Origin: Bipolaris cookei
Taxonomy: Eukaryota; Ascomycota; Dothideomycetes; Pleosporales; Pleosporaceae
Direction: 5' to 3'
Length of the DNA stretch: 64,000 bases
Assembly (NCBI GenBank): GCA_002286855.1
Contig: NRSV01000011.1
Span: 434,001 to 498,000, forward strand
Shown: one piece after another, positions 41,042 through 51,129 of the stretch
Numbering within the stretch: the stretch's first letter is position 1
How the letters are laid out: each line of letters begins with the position of its first letter
The notes under the pieces: model-generated
Databases searched by the model: none
Told to the model about the DNA's origin: nothing
Seen by the model: the letters and a program-made list of their open reading frames with translations, nothing else
Translations under genes and position numbers: made by a program

Positions 41042-42692
41042 ATGGCATCCTCTGAAACGGCGCCCCTACTCCGTCAGGAATCGACTACTTCCTACGAACC
41101 CGACGAAGAACATGGAGAAACCGCAGTACCTCGAAGCACGTTTGCTCGCAATCTCAGTGCACTGGACGGCTTTGCTCTACTGATAAGCATCGTTATCGGA
41201 TCTGGCGTCTTTTCATCTCCAGGACCTATCGACGCAAACGTCTCATCGCCTGGTGCCGGTCTTTTGGTATGGCTTGTCGGAGGTATCCTTGCTTGGACGG
41301 GTGCGCTCACCATGGCCGAGCTGGGGACTGCGTTTCCTGGCGAGGGCGGCATCCAACCGTACCTTACCTACATCTACGGCGATGTTTTTGGGTACATGGC
41401 GGCTTGGTCTTGGGTAGTTGCAACTATGCCAGCCACCCTTGCAATCCTCAGTATTGTATTCGTTGAATCGATATACTCCAGCTTGGGTATCAACGAACCT
41501 GATCCGCCCATGACTCATAAGCTGTTGTCTTTGCTTGTTTTGGTCTGCGTTACGACTCTCAACTCCATCAGCACCAAGACAAGCACTCGGTTGTCGAGCT
41601 TCTTTGTCGCCATAAAGCTGCTCACAATTCTTCTTCTCATAGTCGCTGGACTGGTTGTCGTCTTTATTTTCCTCGGAAAGAGTAAGGACCTAGGCGGGGG
41701 TGATTGGCATCAGAACAACTGGTTTTCGCTACGTGATACAGTACTACCTGATGGTTCGCGATTTGACTGGACCAAAGTGACTACGTGGGAATCACTAGGC
41801 TTTTACAGCACAGCGCTGTACGGGGCTCTATGGGCTTACTCTGGATGGGACAAGGCCAATTATGTTGCAGCTGAGCTTCGCAACCCCAGTCGCCAGCTGC
41901 CACTTTCCATCAACACTGCTATTCCGACCATCATTCTTTGCTACGTAGCAGCCAATACTGTTTACTATATTCTGCTTCCATGGGAAGTGGTGTCGACAAC
42001 TGACGCTGCCGCTGTGGTAGGTATCGCAGAAAGTCCTGTGTACCTGGATCATTGCTGACTCTGGGTAGACGGCTGTCACACATTTTCTGGGAAAGGGTGT
42101 AGCCTACTTCGCTACCGCCCTGATATGTCTAGTCATTGCCGGTTCCGCACTCGGCAACTCTTTCGTTGCTGGAAGAATGACTGTAGCGGCGGCTAACAAC
42201 AACTGGTTCCCACATATCCTTGGTACAGTCGGGTACATCGGCGCATTCAAAGTCCGAAGCGATGCCGAGGAAAGTGAACCAGCGGACCTTGCAATGGACA
42301 ACGGAGAGTCGCCAATGTAAGTCATGTCCATTGAGCACACTGAACCCCTTTTGATTGTTACTAGTAATGCACTACTTCTCAACACCGTTCTCTCTGCAAT
42401 TTACATATTGCTTGGAAATATGCGTATCTTGCTCACACTCAATGGTCTTGCCGAGTATGCATTCTTCTTCCTTACAGTCCTTGGCGCAATAATCCTGCGC
42501 TTCCGGGAACCAGAGCTGCCTCGACCTGTAAAACCCTTGATCTTCGTACCAATTATATTCGCTGTGATCAGCGGGTTTGTTGTCGTTCGCGGCGCTGTTT
42601 TTGCACCCATACAAGCTATTGTTCTTGTGGCTATATGGTGTATTGGTCTCGTATTTTACTACCTGAGGCTATGGTTTCTGAACAGAAGATAG
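41042..42692 (+). CDS. L-type amino acid transporter (APC superfamily, LAT/Mup-like)
   Basis: Exons are 41042-42016, 42069-42316 and 42365-42692, giving 516 residues. The cytosolic N-tail includes a dileucine-like ETAPLLRQE. The first helix has the APC signature LISIVIGSGVFSSPGPI (the GSG unwound segment). Other family landmarks are TMAELGTAFPGEGGIQPYL, YGALWAYSGWDKANYVAAELRNP and FVAGRMTVAAANNNWFP. About twelve membrane helices can be counted. The group transports neutral amino acids (methionine in yeast Mup3). It is distinct from the permease at 16883-18533 but of the same superfamily. The intron after DAAAV has a GTAGGT donor and CTGAC branch site. Confidence 0.9.
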
Positions 42693-43057
42693 GCTCTATC
42701 AAGCTGGTGCATGTCATTGGAAATTCGATCGCGGTAGATACTTCTAAAGACGCTAAGCCACGTTGCATGTAGAGATATCCCGAGTCAATGTACTAGCTGC
42801 ACGATTATGGATAAGTCAGAGATCATATTGCTTTTGTGTAACGGAATTAGCTTGGCACCGCTGAGATGATTGGTTTGTTTCTACTGTCACCCGACCCCGC
42901 GCCTTGTCTACTACTTGTATTCCGAGGTAAATTTCTAGCTCAGCTCACATCTGTGAGTTGAAGTCTTTTGTTGGGACTGATTAGGCTAGTATATTGTACC
43001 ATTAAAACAGCACTAGTAACCATCCATGTCTCATTTTTGTATTGACTCGCTAGCATC
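42693..43057. other. short intergenic region
   Basis: 3' flank of the permease and 5' flank of the thioesterase gene. Nothing coding is seen. Confidence 0.5.
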
Positions 43058-44235
43058 ATGGTCGTCCGTCCGTATTTTACCAAAGGAAGAAAAGTACTTC
43101 CTTTCGACAGACTCATAGAGCTCGAAAAACTCGATGAGTTGATGTTCCGCTCGATAACCAAAGGCTACTCACCAACAGGCGGAGAAAATGGGACTTACGG
43201 TGGCCATATCTTTGCACAAGCTGCGTGGGCTGCCGCACAAACTGTGAAAGAGGGATTTTTGATACATGCGAGTTGCAGCTTCAGGCTCAGCTATCACAAC
43301 CCAGCTGACTGGCCTACCAGAATATCACCGGCTGGTTCAACCTCGCTGGAAACCCCAATGAGCACTTCACCTACCGCGTGGAGAAAATCCGCGATGGCTT
43401 CAATTACTGCTCTCGCAACGTAACCGTGAGCCAAGATGCAGCAAAAAGCAGCACGTTCACGTGCATATGTTCTTTCAAGCGAGAAGAAAGCGTACCAGTC
43501 GATGTCCAAGAGCACGTCAACCTAAAAGAAATGTATCACGAAGCACTGAAAGGACGAGAAAACGAACCAATGCAACACAACCCAACCCCCAGCAACGACT
43601 CCGCCGAATTCGTTGAAGACTACCTTCCAGCCCACCCAGACCACTTCAACCCAGTCCCAGGCCTGCACCTACGAAAAGTCGAAATGGCGAACTACAACCG
43701 CACCCGCATACCCCTTGAAAGAAAGCAATTGACTTTCTACTCGCTGCGAGGATTTTTACCACAGCCTACAGCGCCGTTCCCACCTCCGTCAGATCCTAAG
43801 AAAATGAATCTAACTATAGAAGCAAATTTGCACGCATGCGCCCATCTCTACGCATCAGACTGCCAATCCCCACAGATCGTACCGCGCCACCTAGATAAAC
43901 CACGCGACTTCACGCGCATGGCATCGCTCAGCCACAGTGTGATTTTCCACGTGGGCATCCGCGATCTCATGATGGCTCCTGAACCACGGGTCGATCATCC
44001 GAACGCAGATCCCACTTTACGGGAAGATGGGTCTTTGCCGTTGTGTAGTCTTGAGGGGAATGGGAAGGGAGATGAGGATGGACGCAAGTGGTTTTTGCAG
44101 GAGTCGTGGGTTACGCGGGCGGCGGAGGGGAGGGCGCTGTATACGAGTCGAATGTGGGATTATGAGAGGGGGGTGCATGTTGCGACTACTTTTCAGGATG
44201 GGTTGGTTAGATTTAAGGAGGTTGTGAGGTTGTAG
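43058..44235 (+). CDS. acyl-CoA thioesterase II (TesB-type double hot-dog)
   Basis: Exons are 43058-43267 and 43321-44235, giving 374 residues. The intron (43268-43320) has a GC donor (GCGAGT) and CTGAC branch site; only this junction reads GFLIH into NITGWFNLAGNPNEHFTYRVEKI without loss of the conserved hot-dog strand. Other landmarks are TYGGHIFAQAAWAAAQTV (first hot-dog), DGFNYCSRNVTV, and the second hot-dog MASLSHSVIFHV. The enzyme hydrolyses acyl-CoA to free acid and CoA; TesB-type fungal enzymes act in peroxisomes, but the C-terminus here (VVRL) is not a canonical SKL signal. The middle part (about 125-185) is an extended insert typical of ascomycete members. Confidence 0.88.
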
Positions 44236-44709
44236 TGTTATTCTTCATGCTGGTAGAGGGCTTGGTGAGGGGGGAGGGGGGGTGAGCGATGAGGTTTGTA
44301 GTTTTGTAGCTCATAGGTATTGTGGTACTATGTGTAAGACCTACTTTCAACATCGCACTTTCATTAGAGATGGCTAACACGATTGGTTTCCACTTATTAC
44401 TCGCTTGGTCAGAAAGAATGTTCTACATGCATATCGTGCACGTACATGAGATTTCGTAGCGTCGGAAACTTTCCATTTGTACAAGTATCCGAACTACAGT
44501 CCCAACGCAACGGAGACTTATCCATACCGGAACCAGCTTGCGTACACGAAGTCTCCATTTCCCAATGTAGTAGTATCCGGAAATGGTCTCTACAATTAGT
44601 TCATTCACACTCCAAATATTTAAGCCCACCTCAAGCCCACATCCAAGGCACTCCATTAAATCCTCTCACCATTCAACTCTCTACACCCCACCAAACAAAA
44701 TCCAGTAAG
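44236..44709. other. intergenic region with methyltransferase promoter
   Basis: The left end is G-rich (runs of G near 44265-44282). A TATA-like AAATATTTAAG lies at about 44616-44626, some 85-95 bp before the methyltransferase ATG. No other features. Confidence 0.45.
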
Positions 44710-45573
44710 ATGAGTTCCTCAAAAACTTCAATGGATACCCTGTATTCAGACTTCGCCACAAAATACGAAATCTCCTCCGGCGGCTGCACCCGCCAACTAG
44801 CCACGCACCTCCTTTCCCTCCTTCCCCCGCTCTCCAACACCTCACACATCCACGACAACGCCTGCGGCCCCGGCATCCTCGCTCAAGAAATCCTCTTCCA
44901 AAACCCTTCCCTCCACCCCTCTATAACCTGCACCGACTCATCCCCACAAATGATCAACCTAGCCCGCCATACCGTCCCCTCTATCAACCCTTCAAACGCT
45001 ACAAACCTATCCTTCCACGTTCTCTCCGGCGACGCCCTCGACCTCCCCTCAGAATCTTTTTCCCACTCGATAACAAACATGGGTATCTTCTTCTTCACCA
45101 ACGCCCTACAAGGCGCACGCGAAATTCACCGAACTCTAACCCCGCACGGCACCGCCATCGTCACGACCTGGAAAACCGCAGGTTACATGCCTATTCTACA
45201 CCACGCGCAAAAGGCTGTACGACCGCAAGATCCGGTGTTCGAGTGGCCGATAGCGAAAGAATGGTACGAAGCTGAGCATCTACGGGAGACGTTGAGGAAA
45301 GCGGGGTTTGAGAATGTGGAGGTGCGGGAGGTGACTGTGCATTATGCGGGAGGTAGTCTGGAGGAGACGTGTGGGTATTTGGTGGATATGTGGAAGCAGG
45401 TTGGGCCTAAATGGACAGAGGAGGAGTATGTGGAATTTGAGAAGCAGCTTGTTATTGAAGGGAGGAAGGAAGCTGTTACGACGAAGAGGCCGGTGAATGG
45501 GAAGAAAGATGCGGAGGTTGTGGAAGTGGTTGGGTTTCCAATGGTAGCACATGTGGCTCTGGCGAAGAAATGA
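44710..45573 (+). CDS. class I SAM-dependent methyltransferase
   Basis: Single exon, 287 residues. The Rossmann motif I region is HIHDNACGPGILAQEIL (D-x-x-C-G-x-G), with motif II carrying the acidic residue as ITCTDSSPQMINLA, the post-II strand LSFHVLSGDALDLP and motif III SHSITNMGIFFFTN. It has the shape of ubiquinone/menaquinone-type (UbiE-like) small-molecule methyltransferases. The C-terminal third (GYLVDMWKQVGPKW and onward) is a substrate-cap region without a recognised family. The in-frame region upstream of the ATG at 44710 is open but unlike a protein, and 44710 directly precedes the fold. The substrate is unknown. Cytosolic. Confidence 0.87.
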   Translation: MSSSKTSMDTLYSDFATKYEISSGGCTRQLATHLLSLLPPLSNTSHIHDNACGPGILAQEILFQNPSLHPSITCTDSSPQMINLARHTVPSINPSNATNLSFHVLSGDALDLPSESFSHSITNMGIFFFTNALQGAREIHRTLTPHGTAIVTTWKTAGYMPILHHAQKAVRPQDPVFEWPIAKEWYEAEHLRETLRKAGFENVEVREVTVHYAGGSLEETCGYLVDMWKQVGPKWTEEEYVEFEKQLVIEGRKEAVTTKRPVNGKKDAEVVEVVGFPMVAHVALAKK

Positions 45574-45749
45574 GACGGCTATGCTTGTGAGTAGAGAGGG
45601 ATATGTGTGTCCTGTCATCTACAAGTCTTATTGAGTTCATATATATTGCAATCCAACGTGCAAAAAAACTGACTCTTGTAGCCAACGCTTGGAGATTGAT
45701 ATGCTCGCAAAAAAAGAACCCTGGGGTATCTGCGGAAGCAGACGAATGC

Positions 45750-45848
45750 TGATGAGAGTGGGACTCGAACCCACGCCACTTTCGTGACCAGGAATATGAT
45801 GTTAAGAAGACCTTAACCTGGCGCCATAACCAACTCGGCCATCTCACC
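45750..45848 (-). tRNA. tRNA-Leu (anticodon AAG) with intron
   Basis: On the minus strand, acceptor stem GGTGAGA pairs with TCTCATC (one G-U), discriminator A. The D arm is GGCCGAGTTGGTTATGGC. Anticodon stem CCAGG/CCTGG encloses loop TTAAGG...T, so the anticodon is AAG, reading CUU/CUC leucine codons. About 17 nt after position 37 (TCTTCTTAACATCATAT) form the intron. The long variable arm CACGAAAGTG is typical of tRNA-Leu. The T arm is GTGGGTTCGAGTCCCAC. It lies just past the methyltransferase gene on the opposite strand. Confidence 0.93.
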
Positions 45849-46168
45849 GTAAGGTGTTGCGATGCAAGTCAAGTGATTTTGTATGAATATGTATCAAGAC
45901 ATTTTTGAGAAGCAAGCGGTCACATCGACTTCGTAGTAACCAGCATAGGGACACCGTTTGCAAAGAGAATTCATCAAAATCTGTCATGCTTAAAAAATTT
46001 TGCGGTCAATGTGGGGTTGCGGGGTACTAGTGATCTTCACTTTTCAACGACTTGTGATCGGATCGCAAATGCCACCAAAACCATACGAGTCAGAACAACC
46101 ATAGCCGCAAACATACACGACAGTGCAATCAGAATGTGTATCCAAAGCTGCTACTGTATCTTCTATAT
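45849..46168. other. intergenic region between tRNA and the dehydrogenase
   Basis: Upstream flank of the tRNA gene and 3' flank of the minus-strand dehydrogenase. A T-rich/A-rich stretch near 45980-46005. No gene. Confidence 0.5.
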
Positions 46169-47836
46169 CTATAGCCTGCTCTTCAAACTCAACTGCTCAG
46201 GTCGCCACATCTCATTCAACAATCGGCTCGCGTTAACCATCTCGGGTCTACACTGATTCAAGGACGTGATACCCAGCAAACGCATTCCAGTATCCAGCTC
46301 ATCCGCGAGTACTAATCAAAACGTTAGTAAGGCTATTTTACCCAATCTCTCACATGTTTGAACTTACTGTCAACACATCTCGCAACACCCTTCGAGCCAT
46401 AGGCACCAAGCGCATAGAGGAACGGCCTTCCAACGCCGACTGCCGTAGCACCCAGGCACAATGCTTTGAGCACATCGCTTCCATCTCTCAGTCCGCCATC
46501 AAGGAAAACTTCCAGTTTACCGAGGACTTCTGGGCAGTAGGTGCGGATTTCCAGGAGTGTCATGAGTGCACTAGGCGCAGTGTGCAATTGCCTGCCGCCA
46601 TGGTTACTCAGTAAGATACCATTGCATCCGTGTTCCATCGCGAGTTTCGCGTCTTCTGCGCACTGGATGCCTTTGAGTACAATCGGTCCATCCCATTCTT
46701 TACGGACCCATTCCAAATCGTCCCATGTCATGTACGGACTCAACTGGCCTTGGACTGGGCGTCCGCCCATGGCAGGAGCAAAGGCGTTGTCACCACCAAT
46801 CTCCCAGTCTCCAGGACCTTCATCAGCAAGGCCAACTGCGACCGTCTCCTCGGCCTGAAGGTGACGATCTGCGGTGCGCTTTCCTAGAATGGGCGCGTCG
46901 ACTGTTATCCACAGACCCTTGTATCCGCAGCGCTTTACAATGCGGATGAGCTCGAGAGCCTTATCCTTATTTACGGGCATGTAGTATTGGTAGAACAGTT
47001 GCGTCGGGCTTCCATTTCCAAGCCGCTTCTGTTCGTCGACATAGCTCTGCATGATTTGCTCGCTGCTCTTGGAACTTGCCGTGCTGACAAGCGTGTGTAT
47101 TCCTTTGCGGACTGCTCCTCGTACCATTTCTGGCTCGGCACCTTCGTGGATTGCGCCCATTGTTCCCATAGGGCAAATGTAGAATGGATACGGTGAGCTA
47201 TATCCAAAGATCTTGCGGCGCGTGTTCACTTCGCCTACATTGCGCATTACACGTGGACGGAAACTGATGCGACCCCAGTCATCAATGTTGGCTTTGATCG
47301 ATGCACCTGTGTTTGCGGAGCCAGAGGCATAGATGTATGATTTGTGGGGCATAACTGCCTTTGCCACTGGTTCGAAATCGGTCGTGGAGACACAAAGACT
47401 GACATGAGGAATTTCGTTCGAGTTGGGGTCGGTGTCGGATGGTTTTCTGGAATTTGTATCTTTGATTTGACGAAGCTGGCCAAAGGTGTTTGGATCAACA
47501 GGTCCTAGGAGGGCGTCCTTTGGTAGGTAGTCCTCCAAATAGCTCATTGGATGATACTTTTTGAACTCTTCTGTCGCGTCCTATTCAATTGTCAGAAAAT
47601 TTCCCCATCACGCACGGCTATACACTCACCGATCCTGCATTCTTCAAGATGATTGACGCGCCACCTGGATGTTCTGATAAGAAGTTGGTCACATTGTACG
47701 CCTTCGAATCCAGCACAATCCAGCAATCATTCTTGCTGTGGTGCTTTGCTGCCTCTGCTCCATTGATTCGCGACATGACTCTAGCTTCGTGCACTTGGCG
47801 TGTGTAAGTCGAGATATTATCTCCAGGTTTGGCCAA
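46169..47836 (-). CDS. flavocytochrome b2-type L-lactate / 2-hydroxyacid dehydrogenase
   Basis: Exons on the minus strand are 47630-47836, 46368-47580 and 46169-46311, giving 520 residues. The N-terminal cytochrome b5 domain has KNDCWIVLDSKAYNVTNFLSEHPGG, where the HPGG histidine binds heme. The FMN-dependent alpha-hydroxyacid dehydrogenase barrel follows, with YPFYICPMGTMG, GYKGLWITVDAPILGKR and the active-site loop LLSNHGGRQLH (catalytic His and Arg), then EVFLDGGLRDGSDVLKALCLGA and VGVGRPFLYALGAYG. It oxidises L-lactate or a related hydroxyacid and passes electrons via heme to cytochrome c. The last exon supplies the usual end (LADELDTGMRLLGITSL). Yeast Cyb2 is in the intermembrane space; here no clear bipartite presequence is seen at the N-terminus, so localisation is open. 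Confidence 0.9.
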
Positions 47837-47992
47837 CCGCAGCGAGGGTATTTGAGGGGAAGCCGCTAACCCGGTTATATCACTCGGAGATCGGATATAT
47901 TGCCGGTGCTCGCATGCGGGTTAGCTGGCACCGAATGCCACCGATTGACGTGGGTACCGTAGTTAGTGCCGGATGCTTCGCACGGCAATAAC

Positions 47993-50110
47993 TACCGTCT
48001 TGGCGCACTCAACAAGCCACCCCAACGATAAGTTGACGATAGAAAAATGAAGCTGTAGACGCTCACACAAAAACTACTATTGCAAGATTCTCTGGGTTGT
48101 TTCTATATAGAACCTTGAACGTCGATTGTAGTATTTATATTTGGCTGGTAAGTGGCTGTTGTGGCTACGCCTAGTAATTTTGGGTGTGGGAGACGTAGCC
48201 AGCGGTTCAGTGTCAACACCACTTCGTGCAGCCGCAACACGACGACGCTTTGTCGGATTACTTGTAGAGCCACGTGAGACTTTTCGTTTGCTAATATTAG
48301 TTCTATTGCGCGATTTTCCTGCGGTTACAGCGTCGCGTTGCAGCTTTTTGAGCGCTAGGGCAGCAGCCAGCTCTTCAGCCCGTGCTTTCTTGAGCTCGCG
48401 ACGCTCCTCAGCAGCACGCTGTCGCTCCGCCCGGGCAGCTTCTTGTAGCTGCTTTTGATACGACTCTGAAGTCTCCTTTAGCTCTCTATCGCGAGCTTTT
48501 TGGAGCTGCAGCTACTCGGCTTCATCCTGTTCCACACGCTCGCCCGTGCGAGCTTCGCAGAGCTTTCTTAGATACCAAAAAACTACGCCGCTGTAGTACT
48601 CCTCACACCGCTAAGGGACCATAGTCTTGCTCTTATCGGTGCGTTCTTCTCTCGCTGTAAGAGCTTGTTGCAGACCTTGATCCTCGTGGTGGAGGAGCTC
48701 GTTTTGTATTTGTAGAGAGAGAATAATGAAGCCTTAAGCTGCTGGGCTTCAACTTATGCCTTGTTAGGTACCGCAGCGTCATATTTTTTCGCAGCTCTCT
48801 CTAGCTATCGCCGTCACCGTGTTTCCCGAGTTGTGAAGGTTTAGCTTGCCTTGAAGCGCGCTTATTAAAGCGTTTTAGTATAGCGTTCGTATCCATCGGC
48901 CACACTCCTGTAGCTTGAAGACTCTTTTTAATAAGCTCTGGTGTCATTGCAGAGCTCCACGCAGGCCAAAAGCTCTCGGAGAAGTCGCGTTTTGTGATTC
49001 TCGTGATGCCTTGCGTGTGGTGGAGATGGTGATCAAGTTCTGCAGAGTGGTACTTCGAAAGAGGCCCGAAGAGCACCACATCGAGCGGCTGTAAGCTGTG
49101 GGTTTAATGAGATGGGAATACGGCCAAGAGGATGAGATTACTGTCGCAAAAATCTATGAAATCGGTCATGAGATGGCTGCCGTAGCCGTTAAGGATAAGA
49201 AGTCTGTAACTGCGTCACGCTTTTGGCTTTGTGAAGTGCTCAAATACCTGCTCAAGCCATGCCAAACCTACTTCGTCGTTGCTACATCCTCAATCTGAGT
49301 TTGAGAAGAAAACCTTGTGTTTACCGGCCTCTACGGCGTCCACCCAGCCTGATTGAATTCCGGAGGAGCCCTTGTACACAAGAGCGGGCGGCAATGACTC
49401 TCCAGAAGCGCATACGCAAGCTAGCAGCGTTATCCATTCACGATTGCCATCTTGTACAGCTGCTTTGGGCCTTAATGAAACCTTAGAGAAGACACGTTTG
49501 TCACGTTTTGCGACACCAACGGCGAAGCCTTTCTCATACATATTATACGTGCTGCGCTCTTCAATGCCATGCTCTTGCATCTTCAAGTGAAGCATTTCAA
49601 AGTATAGCCTATACTTAAACAGCAAGTCAGCTTTGTGACTATCGCAATGGATCCTAGGGCTCCATTTGATGGTAAGCTCTTCGGCGTGGCGATGAAGAAA
49701 TCGAGTAACCCAACTGTGTGAAACCTCCGACTTTACTATCGTCGTCGCGAAGTTTTGTATCATTTCTCTTGTAGGTGGCAGACCTCTTTTTGCGCATCTT
49801 TCTATGTATAGCACAAGCTCATACTCCTGTTATAGGTTAAGTAACTGTCACTCGCGCGCCTCCTCGCTGCGGGCGCGTTGTACACCTTAGTGCCACCACG
49901 ACAGCGTCGTTCGGTCAGCATTAATCGTTTTTGCGACTTCACGACACAAAGATCAATCTCCAGCTTCACGCGATTCCAAATATTCAACCGCTTCCGGAGT
50001 CGGGTCCATTTTTGCGGAGTTATGGCGCGTTGAAGTTGAGATGGCTCATAATGTTTGGGGTACGGGTGGCTCGTTGGCCGGAATGGCTCGTTGGGTGCGC
50101 CAGGACGGCA
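47993..50110 (-). mobile_element. pogo-like DNA transposon (copy C), inactive, about 2.1 kb
   Basis: The ends are inverted repeats of at least 27 bp (47993-48019 and 50084-50110) matching at 23 of 27 positions, all four differences being transitions. TA follows the right end; the left end is preceded by AC with a TA two bases further out, so the exact left border is approximate. A subterminal copy of TGGCTCGTTGG lies inside the right end (about 50067-50077). The transposase is minus-strand and unlike those of copies A and B. Confidence 0.8.
48120..50000 (-). pseudogene. pogo-type DDE transposase (copy C), broken
   Basis: Minus-strand fragments read in order: helix-turn-helix (NADRTTLSWWH, stop, GVQRARSEEARE), CENP-B-like domain and catalytic core from 49290-49814 (EYELVLYIERCAKRGLPPTREM onward, AVQDGNREWITLLACVCASG), then LILNGYGSH, THSLQPLDVVLFGPLSKYH at 48801-49079, and a long Lys/Arg/Glu-rich coiled-coil tail (48130-48530). 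Stops interrupt it at many places. The two first catalytic acids are gone: the usual D-E-x-GF reads Y-E-KGF and the usual L-D-GH reads L-N-GY. No zinc knuckle is seen. It is dead. Confidence 0.78.
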
Positions 50111-51129
50111 TATGGGGCTCACAGGGACATGCTTAAGGCTGGTGCTCGTTAAGTTTAGTGAAGCTTTTCTAGAGACGTTAACTGAATGTCAAACAGAAGG
50201 TATATTGGTTCCCATTCAACCCCACTAAGGTACTCTATGTATGCAGAACGAAATATTGTACAATTTTGTACTGCCATGCGTCCCCCTTCACATCTTGGTA
50301 TATGCTCAAAGCCTTAAGTTCAGCTTTCGCTTATTTGCGGATTGGCATTTAAACTTTACTTAAATAACAAATTATGTACAGGCTGAACTACTTATTTCGT
50401 ATACAGTCAACACATCAGCACTAAGCCATGTTTACAAAAGCGAACCCCTGCTAAGCGAGCTTCTTTTGGTCGCCCTCGAAAGAAGTCCAGGAAAACCCAC
50501 AGAATACAGCCTCTTAATTAGGGCAGCAGGCCACAGAAAAGCGGGCCACAACCCCATTACGTCCAGGTGGTTCCACAAGAAAAGTACTCAAGCCAACCAG
50601 ACTGTGGTATAGGCACCATCTTGTAGTGCACACCGTGTTTTTCTTAAACCAACGAAAATTCTATTATAAATCATGGGACGTGGATGATCTTAGGGAAGGC
50701 TACTATGCAAGTAGCATACTACTGCAATCCTGTGGGATCCAAAATGCAAACGGTGTCGATAACCCGTGAAGAATGTTGACACCAAACGCTGCAGATCGAC
50801 AAAGTGCATCCCTGTGCTAGGCGTCCAGTACCCCCGGTAAATGTTTACTTACCCGGTCGCCCATGGCGTTCTAGACGAAAGGCACCTTGATCCTTTGCCC
50901 AACGGTAGCGAACCGTGATGAGCTATTTTCGCACTACTGCTGTCAAACTGCATTGGACCAAGCAATTAATAAAGTATTGTCGATGGAAACAGCAGGTTCT
51001 TCCGCTACGGCATATTGGTATTAGCAAGGGTATATATATAAATCTCTAGAGCTGCAAGGAGATAATCACCAAGGATCCGTTCTTCGACTCCTCTCGACCG
51101 TTCCTCTGTCTCAGCAGTCATTGCCCGAG
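50111..51129. other. intergenic region with promoter of the FAD oxidase gene
   Basis: AT-rich DNA with no open frame worth calling. The right end has a TATA box at 51031-51042. Nothing else is recognised. Confidence 0.5.
51031..51042 (+). promoter_or_regulatory. TATA box of the FAD oxidase gene
   Basis: TATATATATAAA lies about 90-100 bp upstream of the ATG at 51130, a position expected for a fungal core promoter with a transcript start near 51060-51075. Confidence 0.55.
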
